NCBI GenBank assembly: GCA_964429485.1
Contig: CAYSBW010000022.1
Location: forward strand, 1 to 36,485
DNA length: 36,485 nt
Direction: 5' to 3'
Origin: JAPLKB01 sp964429485
Lineage (GTDB): Bacteria; Desulfobacterota; Syntrophorhabdia; Syntrophorhabdales; Syntrophorhabdaceae
Shown here: positions 23,723 through 32,457 of the stretch, piece by piece
How the letters are laid out: each line of letters begins with the position of its first letter
Position numbering within the stretch: the first letter of the stretch is position 1
The notes under the pieces: generated by a model
The model's input: the letters and a program-made list of their open reading frames with translations, nothing else
Database searches by the model: none
What the model was told of the DNA's origin: nothing
Program-made: the position numbers and the translations under genes

Positions 23723-25481
23723 GTGGATACATCCCGCAATTATTTATTTTGTTGGTAGTTTGCTGCTCCCCTTTATCCGCAATGAAAAGGCAAAAAAAGC
23801 TTTAAACCTTTTTATCCCGATCATCTCCATTTTCAATGTTGTAATAATGCAGCAAGGTGTGTATGGAACATACAAATTTCTCAATACAACTCTAATATTC
23901 GGACGCGTTGATAAATTAAGCCTCATTTTTGCCTGGGTTTTTGTAATAATGAGTTTTCTTGGTGCCCTGTATGCTCTTCATGTGAAGGAAGATGGCCATC
24001 ATATCGCAGGTAATTTCTATATTGGAAGTTCGCTTGGAGCGGTTTTCGCAGGAGATTATTTCACAGTCTTCTTGTTTTGGGAAATTATGGCATTTTCATC
24101 AGTTTTTCTTGTCTGGTACAGGAAAGAGCAAAAATCGATAGATGCCGGATACAGATATCTTCTTGTCCATGTATTTGGAGGGCTACTTTTTTTTACTGGT
24201 ATGATGTTGTATTATTATAAAACAGGCAACCTTGTTTTTGACAGGATACTCCAGGCACAGGCCGGACTTGCAGAATATTTTATTCTTGCAGGATTTTCTC
24301 TCAATGCTGCTGTGATTCCACTCCACGCGTGGCTTCCGGACGCATATCCCGAGGCAACCGTGGAAGGGGCTGTTCTGATGTGCGCCTTTACAACAAAAAC
24401 TGCTGTTTATGTGCTTGCCAGAGGGTTCCCTGGTTTTGAAGTGCTTGCCATCTTAGGTACAGCTATGACTGTTTACGGTGTTTTTTATGCTGTGATTGAG
24501 AATGACATGAGAAGGGTGCTTGCATACCATATTGTCAGTCAGGTAGGCTACATGGTAGCAGGTATTGGAATAGGAACTGAACTTGCATTAAACGGTGCAT
24601 GTTCGCACGCCTTTGCCCATATACTGTATAAGGCCCTTCTTTTTATGGGAGCAGGCGCTGTATTGTACATGACAGGAACAGCTAAACTTTCAAAGCTAGG
24701 CGGACTTTATAAATATATGCCGCTTACAATGGTTTTTTATATAGTCGGCGCAATATCAATCTCAGGTTTTCCTCTTTTTTCAGGATTTGTCAGTAAATCA
24801 ATGATAGTTGCTTCAGCTCATGAAGAGGGAAGGCTAATCCTTATGCTGCTTATGAATCTTGCAGGTATAGGTACATTCCTTTCAGTGGGTCTCAAGGTGA
24901 CTTATTTTGCATTTTTTAGTAAGGAAGAAGCGCCTTTAAAGGCAACAGAGCCTCCAAAAAACATGTTATGGGCAATGGGTCTTACGTCTGCCCTTTGTTT
25001 TATTATAGGAATTTATCCTCAGGCACTTTATGCTCTGCTTCCATTCCACAATGAATATAATCCATTTACTCTGCCCCATGTTTCTGAAATGTTGCAAATT
25101 CTTTCCTTTACAGGACTGGTATTTTTCCTTCTTGTTAAAAAACTGGCACCTGAAGACAAAATTAATCTCGATTTGGATTACTTTTACAGGAAAGGTGCTG
25201 GGATTTTCATGTGGTTTGATGAAAAAGTTATTGCTGCTGTTGATGCTTTTTGGGGTGAGTTATATAGAACCTTTGGATTAAGGCTGCTTTTTAAGAAAGC
25301 CGAACTCTCATTTAGTTTTGACAGGAATGCAATTGACGGTATAGTTGATGGAAGCGCGAAAGGTGTGAGAGGTATTGGAAATATAGTAAAGAAATTACAA
25401 ACAGGGAAAATTCAGACCTACATCGGTTTATCCATATTTATACTCATCTTTATTGTGGGGTTCGTGATTTATGGAATGTGA
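23715..25481 (+). CDS. Antiporter-type subunit with NuoL-like C-terminal extension (NuoL-equivalent)
   Basis: The protein is 588 aa from ATG 23715, chosen because AGGA lies 6 bases upstream; an in-frame TTG lies at 23694. The core is MrpD/HyfB-like. TM5 Glu is in LFWEIMAF (E123), TM8 Lys in FTTKTAVYV (K228) and TM12 Lys in FSGFVSKSM (K361). In TM7 the usual Lys is Asn (N197, codon 24303-24305, in FSLNAAVIPLHAWLPDA). After the last core helix comes a polar, helical stretch from about residue 455 (NLDLDYFYRKGAG) and a final helix preceded by LQTGKIQTY. This is the same ending as NuoL, where the lateral helix and TM16 lie. It is therefore the best candidate for the distal subunit. Confidence 0.88.
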   Translation: MDKWIHPAIIYFVGSLLLPFIRNEKAKKALNLFIPIISIFNVVIMQQGVYGTYKFLNTTLIFGRVDKLSLIFAWVFVIMSFLGALYALHVKEDGHHIAGNFYIGSSLGAVFAGDYFTVFLFWEIMAFSSVFLVWYRKEQKSIDAGYRYLLVHVFGGLLFFTGMMLYYYKTGNLVFDRILQAQAGLAEYFILAGFSLNAAVIPLHAWLPDAYPEATVEGAVLMCAFTTKTAVYVLARGFPGFEVLAILGTAMTVYGVFYAVIENDMRRVLAYHIVSQVGYMVAGIGIGTELALNGACSHAFAHILYKALLFMGAGAVLYMTGTAKLSKLGGLYKYMPLTMVFYIVGAISISGFPLFSGFVSKSMIVASAHEEGRLILMLLMNLAGIGTFLSVGLKVTYFAFFSKEEAPLKATEPPKNMLWAMGLTSALCFIIGIYPQALYALLPFHNEYNPFTLPHVSEMLQILSFTGLVFFLLVKKLAPEDKINLDLDYFYRKGAGIFMWFDEKVIAAVDAFWGELYRTFGLRLLFKKAELSFSFDRNAIDGIVDGSAKGVRGIGNIVKKLQTGKIQTYIGLSIFILIFIVGFVIYGM

Positions 25482-26976
25482 AAAATTAAAAGCAATGGAA
25501 CAGTTGATAATAATGAATCCTTTAAATTTTCCGATTCTTTCTGCAACAATATTTCTCCCGCTTGCAGGGGCAGTATTGATTCTTTTGATGAGAAATGAAA
25601 AAGCTATGAAAGTTACAGGCTTTATTACAGGGATAATGACTTTTATTTTGTCGTTAATAATATTTTCCTACTTCAGAACCGATACGTATCATTTTCAGTT
25701 TGGAGAGCATATCCCCTGGATGCCTACATTTAACATAAACTACTCCCTTGGAATAGATGGCATCACTATTTTTCTTATTCTTCTTACCACGCTTCTTGCT
25801 CCAGTCTGTATACTTTGTTCCTGGACCGCAATTAAAGAGAGAATTAAAGAATTTCTGTTTTGCATACTTGTTATGGAAACAGCCATGATAGGAGTTTTTT
25901 GTTCCCTTGATTTCATCCTTTTTTACATATTCTGGGAAGCAATGTTAATCCCCATGTATCTTTTAATTGCAGTATGGGGCGGGCCACGCAAGGATTATGC
26001 ATCAATAAAGTTTTTCATATATACATTATTCGGGAGTGTATTTCTACTTGTTGCAATTATCGCACTTTACCTGAATAACGGAACCTTCAGTATACTCGGT
26101 GCACTCTATAAAGATTATGAGATGAACTTCCAGATTTGGGTATTCCTTGCCTTTGCAATTGCTTTTGCCATTAAGGTTCCTATGTTTCCGTTCCATACTT
26201 GGCTCCCAGCTGCACACACAGAGGCACCAACTGCCGGAAGTGTTTTTCTTGCAAGCGTGCTTCTGAAAATGGGAACATACGGGTTTTTAAGATTTTGTCT
26301 TCCAATAGCGCCGAAAGCTAGCATATATTTTGCGCCGATGATTATTACTCTATCAATAATAGGGATTATTTATGCTGGGTTAGTGTGTCTGAGTCAAACG
26401 GACATGAAAAAACTGATAGCATATTCAAGTGTTGCCCACATGGGTTTTATTACTCTTGGAATATTTTCCTTTACCCTTTTTGGCTTTCAGGGGGCAATGC
26501 TTCAAATGCTTAATCATGGAATAACAACAGGTGCGTTATTTCTTTGCGTGGGTATAATTTATGAAAGGACACACAGCAGGGAGATATACGACAATGCAGG
26601 TTTGGGCAAGATTATGCCGATATATGCAGGCTTTTTTGGATTGTTTTCAATATCGGCCTTTGCGTTTCCAGGGACTAACAATTTTGTTGGTGAAATATTT
26701 GTTTTAATAGGGACCTTTGCAAAGTATAAGGTGGCAGGATTCCTTGCAGTTGTGGGGGCTGTCCTGGCAGCAGCATATATGCTGAGACTTCTTAAACAGA
26801 TAATCTGGGGAAGAGATGATAAAAGAGAAATTGCTGATTTGAATGTTAGAGAGATTTTCTATTTAATTCCCTTTGCAGTTTTTGTTATATGGATGGGTAT
26901 TTTTCCGAGACCCTTTGTAGCTGTTATGGAGAAAAGCCTGTCCTTTCTTCTGACTCAGATGCGAACCTATTATTGA
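25471..26976 (+). CDS. nuoM: NADH-quinone oxidoreductase-type subunit M
   Basis: The 501-aa antiporter-like subunit has the standard NuoM marks: FNINYSLGIDGIT, TM5 Glu in FYIFWEAMLIPMY (E156), TM7 Lys in AIKVPMFPFHTWLPAAHTEA (K235), TM8 LLKMGTYG, and the TM12 acidic residue in PGTNNFVGE, which in NuoM replaces lysine. The start is uncertain: ATGs at 25471, 25495 and 25513 are in frame. The last begins MNPLNFPILS and the first overlaps the upstream gene by 11 bases. None has a strong ribosome site. The first is listed here. Confidence 0.95.
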   Translation: MECEKLKAMEQLIIMNPLNFPILSATIFLPLAGAVLILLMRNEKAMKVTGFITGIMTFILSLIIFSYFRTDTYHFQFGEHIPWMPTFNINYSLGIDGITIFLILLTTLLAPVCILCSWTAIKERIKEFLFCILVMETAMIGVFCSLDFILFYIFWEAMLIPMYLLIAVWGGPRKDYASIKFFIYTLFGSVFLLVAIIALYLNNGTFSILGALYKDYEMNFQIWVFLAFAIAFAIKVPMFPFHTWLPAAHTEAPTAGSVFLASVLLKMGTYGFLRFCLPIAPKASIYFAPMIITLSIIGIIYAGLVCLSQTDMKKLIAYSSVAHMGFITLGIFSFTLFGFQGAMLQMLNHGITTGALFLCVGIIYERTHSREIYDNAGLGKIMPIYAGFFGLFSISAFAFPGTNNFVGEIFVLIGTFAKYKVAGFLAVVGAVLAAAYMLRLLKQIIWGRDDKREIADLNVREIFYLIPFAVFVIWMGIFPRPFVAVMEKSLSFLLTQMRTYY

Positions 26977-26986
26977 GGAATGAATT

Positions 26987-28381
26987 ATGCTCATATTGCC
27001 TGAATTAAATATACTTGTATTCTCAATATTATTTCTTTTTATATCCATAAGCGGCAGGAAGGACTGTTCCATTACCTGTGCAAAAATATTTTCCCTTATA
27101 GTCTTTTTTGTATCTCTGCTTAGCCTGAACCAGGTAGGAGAATTATTTTCCGGAGCATACAGGATTGACCTTTATTCACAGGTTTTCAAAATAGTTATTT
27201 TGCTCGGTTTTTGTTTGGTAATTTTCATGTTTGAGAATAAAGGCGAAACCATGGAAGATTACTTGCCGGAATTTTTTATGTTCCTCGGTTTTTCAGTTCT
27301 GGGCCTTATGATGCTTGTAAGTTCAATAGAGCTTATATCCATTGTCATAGCCCTTGAAATTTCATCGTACAGTCTATATGTAATACTGCCATTACGTAAA
27401 TCACAGAATAGAATGCAGATAGAAGCATCGATGAAATATCTTTTTTTTGGCGCAGCATCAACGGGCATAATGCTTTTTGGTATGGGCTATCTATATGGAA
27501 TTGCCCATTCAACTTTTCTAAAGGATATTGTTCAAATAATTCCTGGTTTTTTAAGTACGCCAATAGGCATAATAGCTTTAGTTTTTACTCTAACAGGTTT
27601 TTTCTTTAAACTTTCTCTTTTTCCAATGCATTTCTGGTCGCCTGATGTTTACGAGGGGGCATCCAACACTACAACCACTTTCATCGGAACTATTCCTAAG
27701 ATTGCCGGCACAGCCCTGCTTATAAGAATTGTCATGCTTGCCTATCCTGGTTCTACTGAGTTCATAAATATACTAATTGTGCTTGCAGCACTTTCAATGA
27801 CCTTTGGAAATCTTGTAGGACTTGTTCAGAAAGATGTAAAAAGATTGCTTGCCTATTCCGGTATTGCCCATGCAGGGTATCTGCTTATGGGTGTTCTGTC
27901 AATGAGCAGAGATGGGAACGCTTCAGCAATTTATTATATTACAATATATCTTTTTATGAATCTTGCATGTTTTTACGTTGTTATACTGCTTTCAAGAGAA
28001 GGAGAAAATGTTTCAACAGAAAATCTGGCAGGCTTATCAAAAAGATCACCTCTTCTTGCTCTGGTGCTTGCAGTATCCGCTTTTTCATTGGCTGGAATTC
28101 CACCCACAGGCGGCTTCACAGGCAAACTCTTTTTATTTACAAGCGCCTTTAAAGCAGGACATCTGCCAATAGTTTTGATCGGCGCAGTCAATACAGTAAT
28201 TTCTATTTTCTTCTATCTCAATCTTGTAAGAATGAGTTATTCAAAGGATATTGCTGCAACAATGGAACCCATTAAACTTTCTTTTTATAAGAAGGTAATT
28301 TGTTGTATTTTTATATTTGTCATTCTTTATATGGGGATTCAACCCTTTGGCTTGTTTGAGCTTTTTAAAGCATCGGTTTAA
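26987..28381 (+). CDS. nuoN: NADH-quinone oxidoreductase-type subunit N
   Basis: The 464-aa antiporter-like subunit next to the core of the membrane arm has TM5 Glu in IVIALEISSYSLYV, TM7 Lys in FFFKLSLFPMHFWSPDVYEGA, TM8 Lys in TIPKIAGTALL and TM12 Lys in PPTGGFTGKLFLF, all as in NuoN. GAGG precedes the ATG. It is the last gene of the operon and converges on dapB. The 166-base gap (28382-28547) contains only a weak pairing of TGCCCC (28399-28404) with GGGGCA (28438-28443) and no clear T-tract, so the terminator is not obvious. Confidence 0.95.
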   Translation: MLILPELNILVFSILFLFISISGRKDCSITCAKIFSLIVFFVSLLSLNQVGELFSGAYRIDLYSQVFKIVILLGFCLVIFMFENKGETMEDYLPEFFMFLGFSVLGLMMLVSSIELISIVIALEISSYSLYVILPLRKSQNRMQIEASMKYLFFGAASTGIMLFGMGYLYGIAHSTFLKDIVQIIPGFLSTPIGIIALVFTLTGFFFKLSLFPMHFWSPDVYEGASNTTTTFIGTIPKIAGTALLIRIVMLAYPGSTEFINILIVLAALSMTFGNLVGLVQKDVKRLLAYSGIAHAGYLLMGVLSMSRDGNASAIYYITIYLFMNLACFYVVILLSREGENVSTENLAGLSKRSPLLALVLAVSAFSLAGIPPTGGFTGKLFLFTSAFKAGHLPIVLIGAVNTVISIFFYLNLVRMSYSKDIAATMEPIKLSFYKKVICCIFIFVILYMGIQPFGLFELFKASV

Positions 28382-28547
28382 TTTTCTGGCAAAGCGAGTG
28401 CCCCGTGATGAACTATTAAGGAGGGGGACATTTATAAGGGGCAATAATCAGTTGAATTAAACATATAGATAGATAAATCCTAAATAATTATATTTTTGAA
28501 AGGATATCAAAACATTTCAGTTTAATTATTACGACAATAAAAATGTA

Positions 28548-29342
28548 TCAAATTTCCAGAACATCCTTCATCGAATAGACTCCAACGCCTTGCTTATAAA
28601 GCCACTTGGCAGCAATAATTGCGCCTTTTGCAAAGTTGTCTCGGGAATAGGCTCGGTGCGTTACTTCAAGCCTTTCACCGAAACCGGCAAACATAACTGT
28701 GTGTTCACCCACAATATCACCGCCGCGCAGCGCATGGACTCCAAGTTCATCTTTTTTTCTTTCCCCAACAATACCATTTCGGCCGTAAACTTCAATCCAG
28801 TTTTTTTTATTATCTGATGATTTTACAATGTCTTTGAGCTTTAAGGCAGTTCCGCTTGGAGCATCTTTTTTCATTCGATGATGCATTTCTGTAATTTCAA
28901 TATCATAATCGGTTTTCATAATCCTGGACAGTCTTTCCACCATATCAAACATGAGGTTCATTCCAATGCTCATATTGGGGGATATAACTATTTTGCAAGC
29001 TGCTGATCCCTTTATTTCTTCAAGTGTTTTTTCTGAGAAACCTGTTGTGCCAATTACCACTGCCTTTCTGTTTTTTGTGGCGAGCTTGAAATATTCATAG
29101 GAAACTGTGGGTTCGGTGAAGTCTATGATAACATCGCACTTATCGATAATATTTGCAAGATTTCCTTCTATGCTTAGCTGAGCAGGAGCTTTTGGCAGAA
29201 TTTGATTCAAAGGTTTTCCTGTTAGAGGATGATTTTGAGCTTCAACTACTCCAACCACATCGAAGTCGCCATCATCCAATGCCAGGTTAAGTATGGTATT
29301 TCCCATTTTTCCGCACACGCCTGTTATTATTATTTTTATCAT
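28548..29342 (-). CDS. dapB: 4-hydroxy-tetrahydrodipicolinate reductase DapB
   Basis: The 264-aa enzyme reduces the product of DapA to tetrahydrodipicolinate with NAD(P)H, in lysine and diaminopimelate synthesis. The dinucleotide loop is GVCGKMG. The catalytic segment is EMHHRMKKDAPSGTA, with H154, H155 and K158 matching the catalytic His and Lys of E. coli DapB. The family pattern FTEPTVSYEYF and the end segment HRAYSRDNFAKGA are also present. It is the last gene of the dap cluster, 16 bases after dapA. No aminotransferase gene (dapL or dapC) follows it. Confidence 0.96.
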   Translation of the reverse strand: MIKIIITGVCGKMGNTILNLALDDGDFDVVGVVEAQNHPLTGKPLNQILPKAPAQLSIEGNLANIIDKCDVIIDFTEPTVSYEYFKLATKNRKAVVIGTTGFSEKTLEEIKGSAACKIVISPNMSIGMNLMFDMVERLSRIMKTDYDIEITEMHHRMKKDAPSGTALKLKDIVKSSDNKKNWIEVYGRNGIVGERKKDELGVHALRGGDIVGEHTVMFAGFGERLEVTHRAYSRDNFAKGAIIAAKWLYKQGVGVYSMKDVLEI

Positions 29343-29358
29343 GATTATTTCTCCAGCA

Positions 29359-30246
29359 CTATTCTTTCTTTAAAAGCTCATATTCCTTGAGGATTTTTTT
29401 TAAAATCCTTTTATTTGCTTCAGACATGGTACATAATGGAAGTCTGAACTCTTCTTCAATTATCCCCATATAATAAAGAGCTTCTTTTACAGGAATGGGG
29501 TTTGTTTCTATAAAAATTCCCTGAAAAAGAGGAATCAAATAGGTGTTGATATCTCTTGCCTTTTCAATATCCTTTTCCTCAAGAAAAGCCTTGTAGAGTT
29601 TTTTCATCTCTGCGGGCAATATATTTGAAAGTACAGAAATTATTCCGACTGCACCTACACTCATCATAGGAAGAAAAAGATTATCGTCTCCTGAAAGTAT
29701 TGCAAATTTACCTGCAGTCAGCCTGAAAATTTCTGCAACCTGTGCAAGTGAGCCTGAAGCTTCTTTTATGCCTACAATTCCAGGAACTTCAGAAAGTTTT
29801 TTAACTGTTTCCGGTATCATATTGATGCCGGTTCTTCCAGGTATGTTGTATAGAATAATTGGAATATCAACTTCTTCAGCTATCTTTCGATAATGTCTAT
29901 ATAGCCCTTCCTGGGTAGGTTTATTGTAATATGGTGTTGTGAGCAGACACATGTCCGATCCTATCTGCTTTGCCATATCAGTAAGTTCTATGGCCTCTTT
30001 AGTGCTGTTGGAGCCTGTCCCAGCTATGACCGGGACCGTTTTATTTGCACATTTGACAGTTAATTCTATTACCCGTTTATGCTCCTCATAGTCCAGCGTG
30101 GATGCTTCCCCAGTAGATCCGCAGGGTATAAAACCATCAACGCCTCTGTTGATTTGAAAGGTGATCAGTTTTTTTAAAGCCTCCTCGTCCAGATTATTAT
30201 TTTTAAGTGGTGTAACGAGAGCTGTGTATACGCCCTTTAATTCCAT
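29359..30246 (-). CDS. dapA: 4-hydroxy-tetrahydrodipicolinate synthase DapA
   Basis: The 295-aa enzyme condenses pyruvate and aspartate semialdehyde, the first committed step to lysine. The Schiff-base lysine is K161 in VGIKEASGS, with Y133 in ILYNIPGRTG and R138 in the same motif, matching E. coli numbering. The GSTGEAS loop has Ser where many enzymes have the first Thr, a known variation. AAAAGGAG precedes the ATG. The 110-base gap to dapF upstream may hold a minor promoter, but I see no good match. Confidence 0.97.
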   Translation of the reverse strand: MELKGVYTALVTPLKNNNLDEEALKKLITFQINRGVDGFIPCGSTGEASTLDYEEHKRVIELTVKCANKTVPVIAGTGSNSTKEAIELTDMAKQIGSDMCLLTTPYYNKPTQEGLYRHYRKIAEEVDIPIILYNIPGRTGINMIPETVKKLSEVPGIVGIKEASGSLAQVAEIFRLTAGKFAILSGDDNLFLPMMSVGAVGIISVLSNILPAEMKKLYKAFLEEKDIEKARDINTYLIPLFQGIFIETNPIPVKEALYYMGIIEEEFRLPLCTMSEANKRILKKILKEYELLKKE

Positions 30247-30356
30247 GATAACTCCTTTTCGATTTCATTAATTATGGTTAGAGATCAGCAAAGCCTCTTT
30301 AGTGAATTTTCCGGCTTGACATCCCGATACTATTTCCTTGCTTTGTTGCTAATTTT

Positions 30357-31169
30357 TTACAGTAGCGCTTCATCATTCAATATGCCGGCATAAATAATTC
30401 TTGCCTTTCCTTCAAGATAAACTTTGTCTTCAATGTAGACTTTAAGTGTTTCTCCTCCCTTAGTACCAATATCAACCGGGCTTTCAATAAGTCCTTTTTT
30501 CTTGAGAATTACCCCTGCTGCAACTGCCCCTGTTCCACAGGCATAGGTCTCTCCTTCCACACCTCTTTCATAGGTTCTCAAAAGAATTTGTTTTTTATTG
30601 ATGATTTTTACGAAATCAACATTTGTTCCATTTTCTCCGAAGGCTTTATGATATCTGATAGTTCTCCCGAGTTCTTCTACAGGTACATGATCAATGTTGT
30701 CAGCACTGATAATGGCATGGGGCACGCCTGTATTGACGCTGCTTAAAAAAATTTCATTTTCTTCAAGTTTTATGGGATAATCTAATTTTATATCAAAAGG
30801 AGTTGTAAGTTGGAGTTTAACATTTATTCCATCAACTTCTGCCCTGATAATGCCTGCAATTGTTTCGAATGTCATTTGTTTTTGAGCTATTTTTTTAATG
30901 AAGGCAAATCTTGCAGCACACCTTCCCCCGTTTCCACACATTTCAGCCTCAGAGCCGTCTGCATTAAAAAACCTCCAACTAAATGCCGCTTTTTTTGATT
31001 CTTCTATAAGTATTACACCATCAGCCCCGACAGAGTGTCTTCTACGGCATACTTTGGAAATAAATTCGTTAATATCCTTGTATTTATCATTAATTTTATT
31101 AATCCTGTTGTCTATAATCACAAAGTCGTTACCGCTGGCACTCATTTTTAAAAATTCAACTTCTGACAT
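30357..31169 (-). CDS. dapF: Diaminopimelate epimerase DapF
   Basis: The 270-aa enzyme converts LL- to meso-diaminopimelate, the peptidoglycan cross-linking residue and lysine precursor. It has the two active-site cysteines, C78 in EMCGNGGRC and C211 in YACGTGAVA. Both halves of the pseudo-dimeric fold are complete. Its ATG follows the lysA stop with no gap (TAA-ATG), so the two are coupled. Confidence 0.97.
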   Translation of the reverse strand: MSEVEFLKMSASGNDFVIIDNRINKINDKYKDINEFISKVCRRRHSVGADGVILIEESKKAAFSWRFFNADGSEAEMCGNGGRCAARFAFIKKIAQKQMTFETIAGIIRAEVDGINVKLQLTTPFDIKLDYPIKLEENEIFLSSVNTGVPHAIISADNIDHVPVEELGRTIRYHKAFGENGTNVDFVKIINKKQILLRTYERGVEGETYACGTGAVAAGVILKKKGLIESPVDIGTKGGETLKVYIEDKVYLEGKARIIYAGILNDEALL

Positions 31170-32438
31170 TTAAATGTCCTCCAGAAATGATGGAATAGAT
31201 TCTCCCCTTATCAAATCATTGAAAGTTTCCCGTTTTCTTATGACATAAAACTCATCTTCTTTGACCAGAATCTCGGCTATTCTTCTCCTTGAGTTATAGT
31301 TTGACGACATTGAGAAACCATAAGCTCCTGACCCCATTACAGCGAGCAAATTACCTTTCTTCATTTCAGCAATGGTCCTGTCTTTTGCAAGGAAATCGCC
31401 TGATTCACAAACAGGTCCAACAATATCAACCTTAATTTCATTACCATTGCCATATTCTCTGAGAACCGGTAAAATTTCATGATATGCATCATATAATGCT
31501 GGCCTCAGAAGATCGTTCATTGCGCCATCCACTATATAAAATGTTTTGCCCGGTACTTTTTTTATATAAGTAATTTTAGTTACCAGAATCCCGCTATTAC
31601 CAACAAGTACCCTGCCCGGTTCCAGGATAAGTTTTATATTAATCCCTTTCAACTCTTTTTTTATAGCAGCAGCATATTCATCAGGGAGAGGCGCACGTTC
31701 ATCGTTGTATGTTATGCCGAGCCCTCCGCCAATATCAAGATATTTTACAGATATACCGCTTTTATTCAACTGATCAGCCATAGCCCTAAGAGATTTTACA
31801 GCTTCTATAAATGGTGATAGTTCAAGGATTTGTGATCCTATATGAGAAGATATGCCGACAGGAGAAAGAAATGTTTCCTTTTCTATTTCTTTATATAGTT
31901 TGAAAGCATCATCCCAAATAATGCCGAATTTGTTCTTTTTCAACCCTGTTGTAATGTAGGGATGTGTTTTTGGATCTATCTGGGGATTTACCCTGATCGA
32001 CACAGGCACCACTTTTTTCATACTTCCTGCAATTTTTGCTATAGTATGGAGTTCATCTTCCGATTCAATGTTTATCATCAGGATTTGAGCTTTTATTGCA
32101 GCTTTTATTTCATCCTCTTTTTTTCCTGCGCCTGAAAATACTATCTTTTCGGCTGGTATCCCTGCTTTTAGAGTACGGAAAAGTTCACCTTCTGATACGA
32201 TATCAATACCACTTCCCATGCTTCCCATTATTTTCAGAATTGCTATATTGGAATTTGCTTTACAGGAATAACATACAATATGGGGTATATTGTTGAATGC
32301 TTCATCAAAAACAAGGAAATGGTTTTGAAGGGTTTTGTAACTGTAAATGTAAGCAGGCGTCCCGACAGCCTCTATTATTTTAGATACAGGTACTTTTTCG
32401 CAGTATAATTCATTTTCTATATATTTAAAATAATGCAT
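31170..32438 (-). CDS. lysA: Diaminopimelate decarboxylase LysA
   Basis: The 422-aa PLP enzyme makes lysine from meso-diaminopimelate. The PLP lysine is K60 in CYSCKANSNIAIL. Other family marks are SSHIGSQI, the glycine loop GGGLGITY, EPGRVLVGNSG and VCESGDFLAKDR, the last with the Cys that completes the partner active site. It lies 19 bases after the lipoprotein gene and immediately before dapF. Confidence 0.97.
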   Translation of the reverse strand: MHYFKYIENELYCEKVPVSKIIEAVGTPAYIYSYKTLQNHFLVFDEAFNNIPHIVCYSCKANSNIAILKIMGSMGSGIDIVSEGELFRTLKAGIPAEKIVFSGAGKKEDEIKAAIKAQILMINIESEDELHTIAKIAGSMKKVVPVSIRVNPQIDPKTHPYITTGLKKNKFGIIWDDAFKLYKEIEKETFLSPVGISSHIGSQILELSPFIEAVKSLRAMADQLNKSGISVKYLDIGGGLGITYNDERAPLPDEYAAAIKKELKGINIKLILEPGRVLVGNSGILVTKITYIKKVPGKTFYIVDGAMNDLLRPALYDAYHEILPVLREYGNGNEIKVDIVGPVCESGDFLAKDRTIAEMKKGNLLAVMGSGAYGFSMSSNYNSRRRIAEILVKEDEFYVIRKRETFNDLIRGESIPSFLEDI

Positions 32439-32457
32439 AACACACCTTTTGTTCCTT

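Noticed and set aside
17581..28381. Energy-converting hydrogenase (Ech/Hyf type) instead of complex I
   Set aside because: The NuoD part has the GPQHPSTHG quinone loop and no NiFe cysteine pairs, and nuoA, nuoJ and nuoK are present.
28382..28547. Intrinsic terminator for the nuo operon
   Set aside because: Only a 6-bp TGCCCC/GGGGCA pairing with a 33-base loop and no T-tract was found, too weak to annotate.
30247..30356. Lysine riboswitch or promoter before dapA
   Set aside because: The gap is too short for the lysine riboswitch and no good -10/-35 pair was seen on the minus strand.
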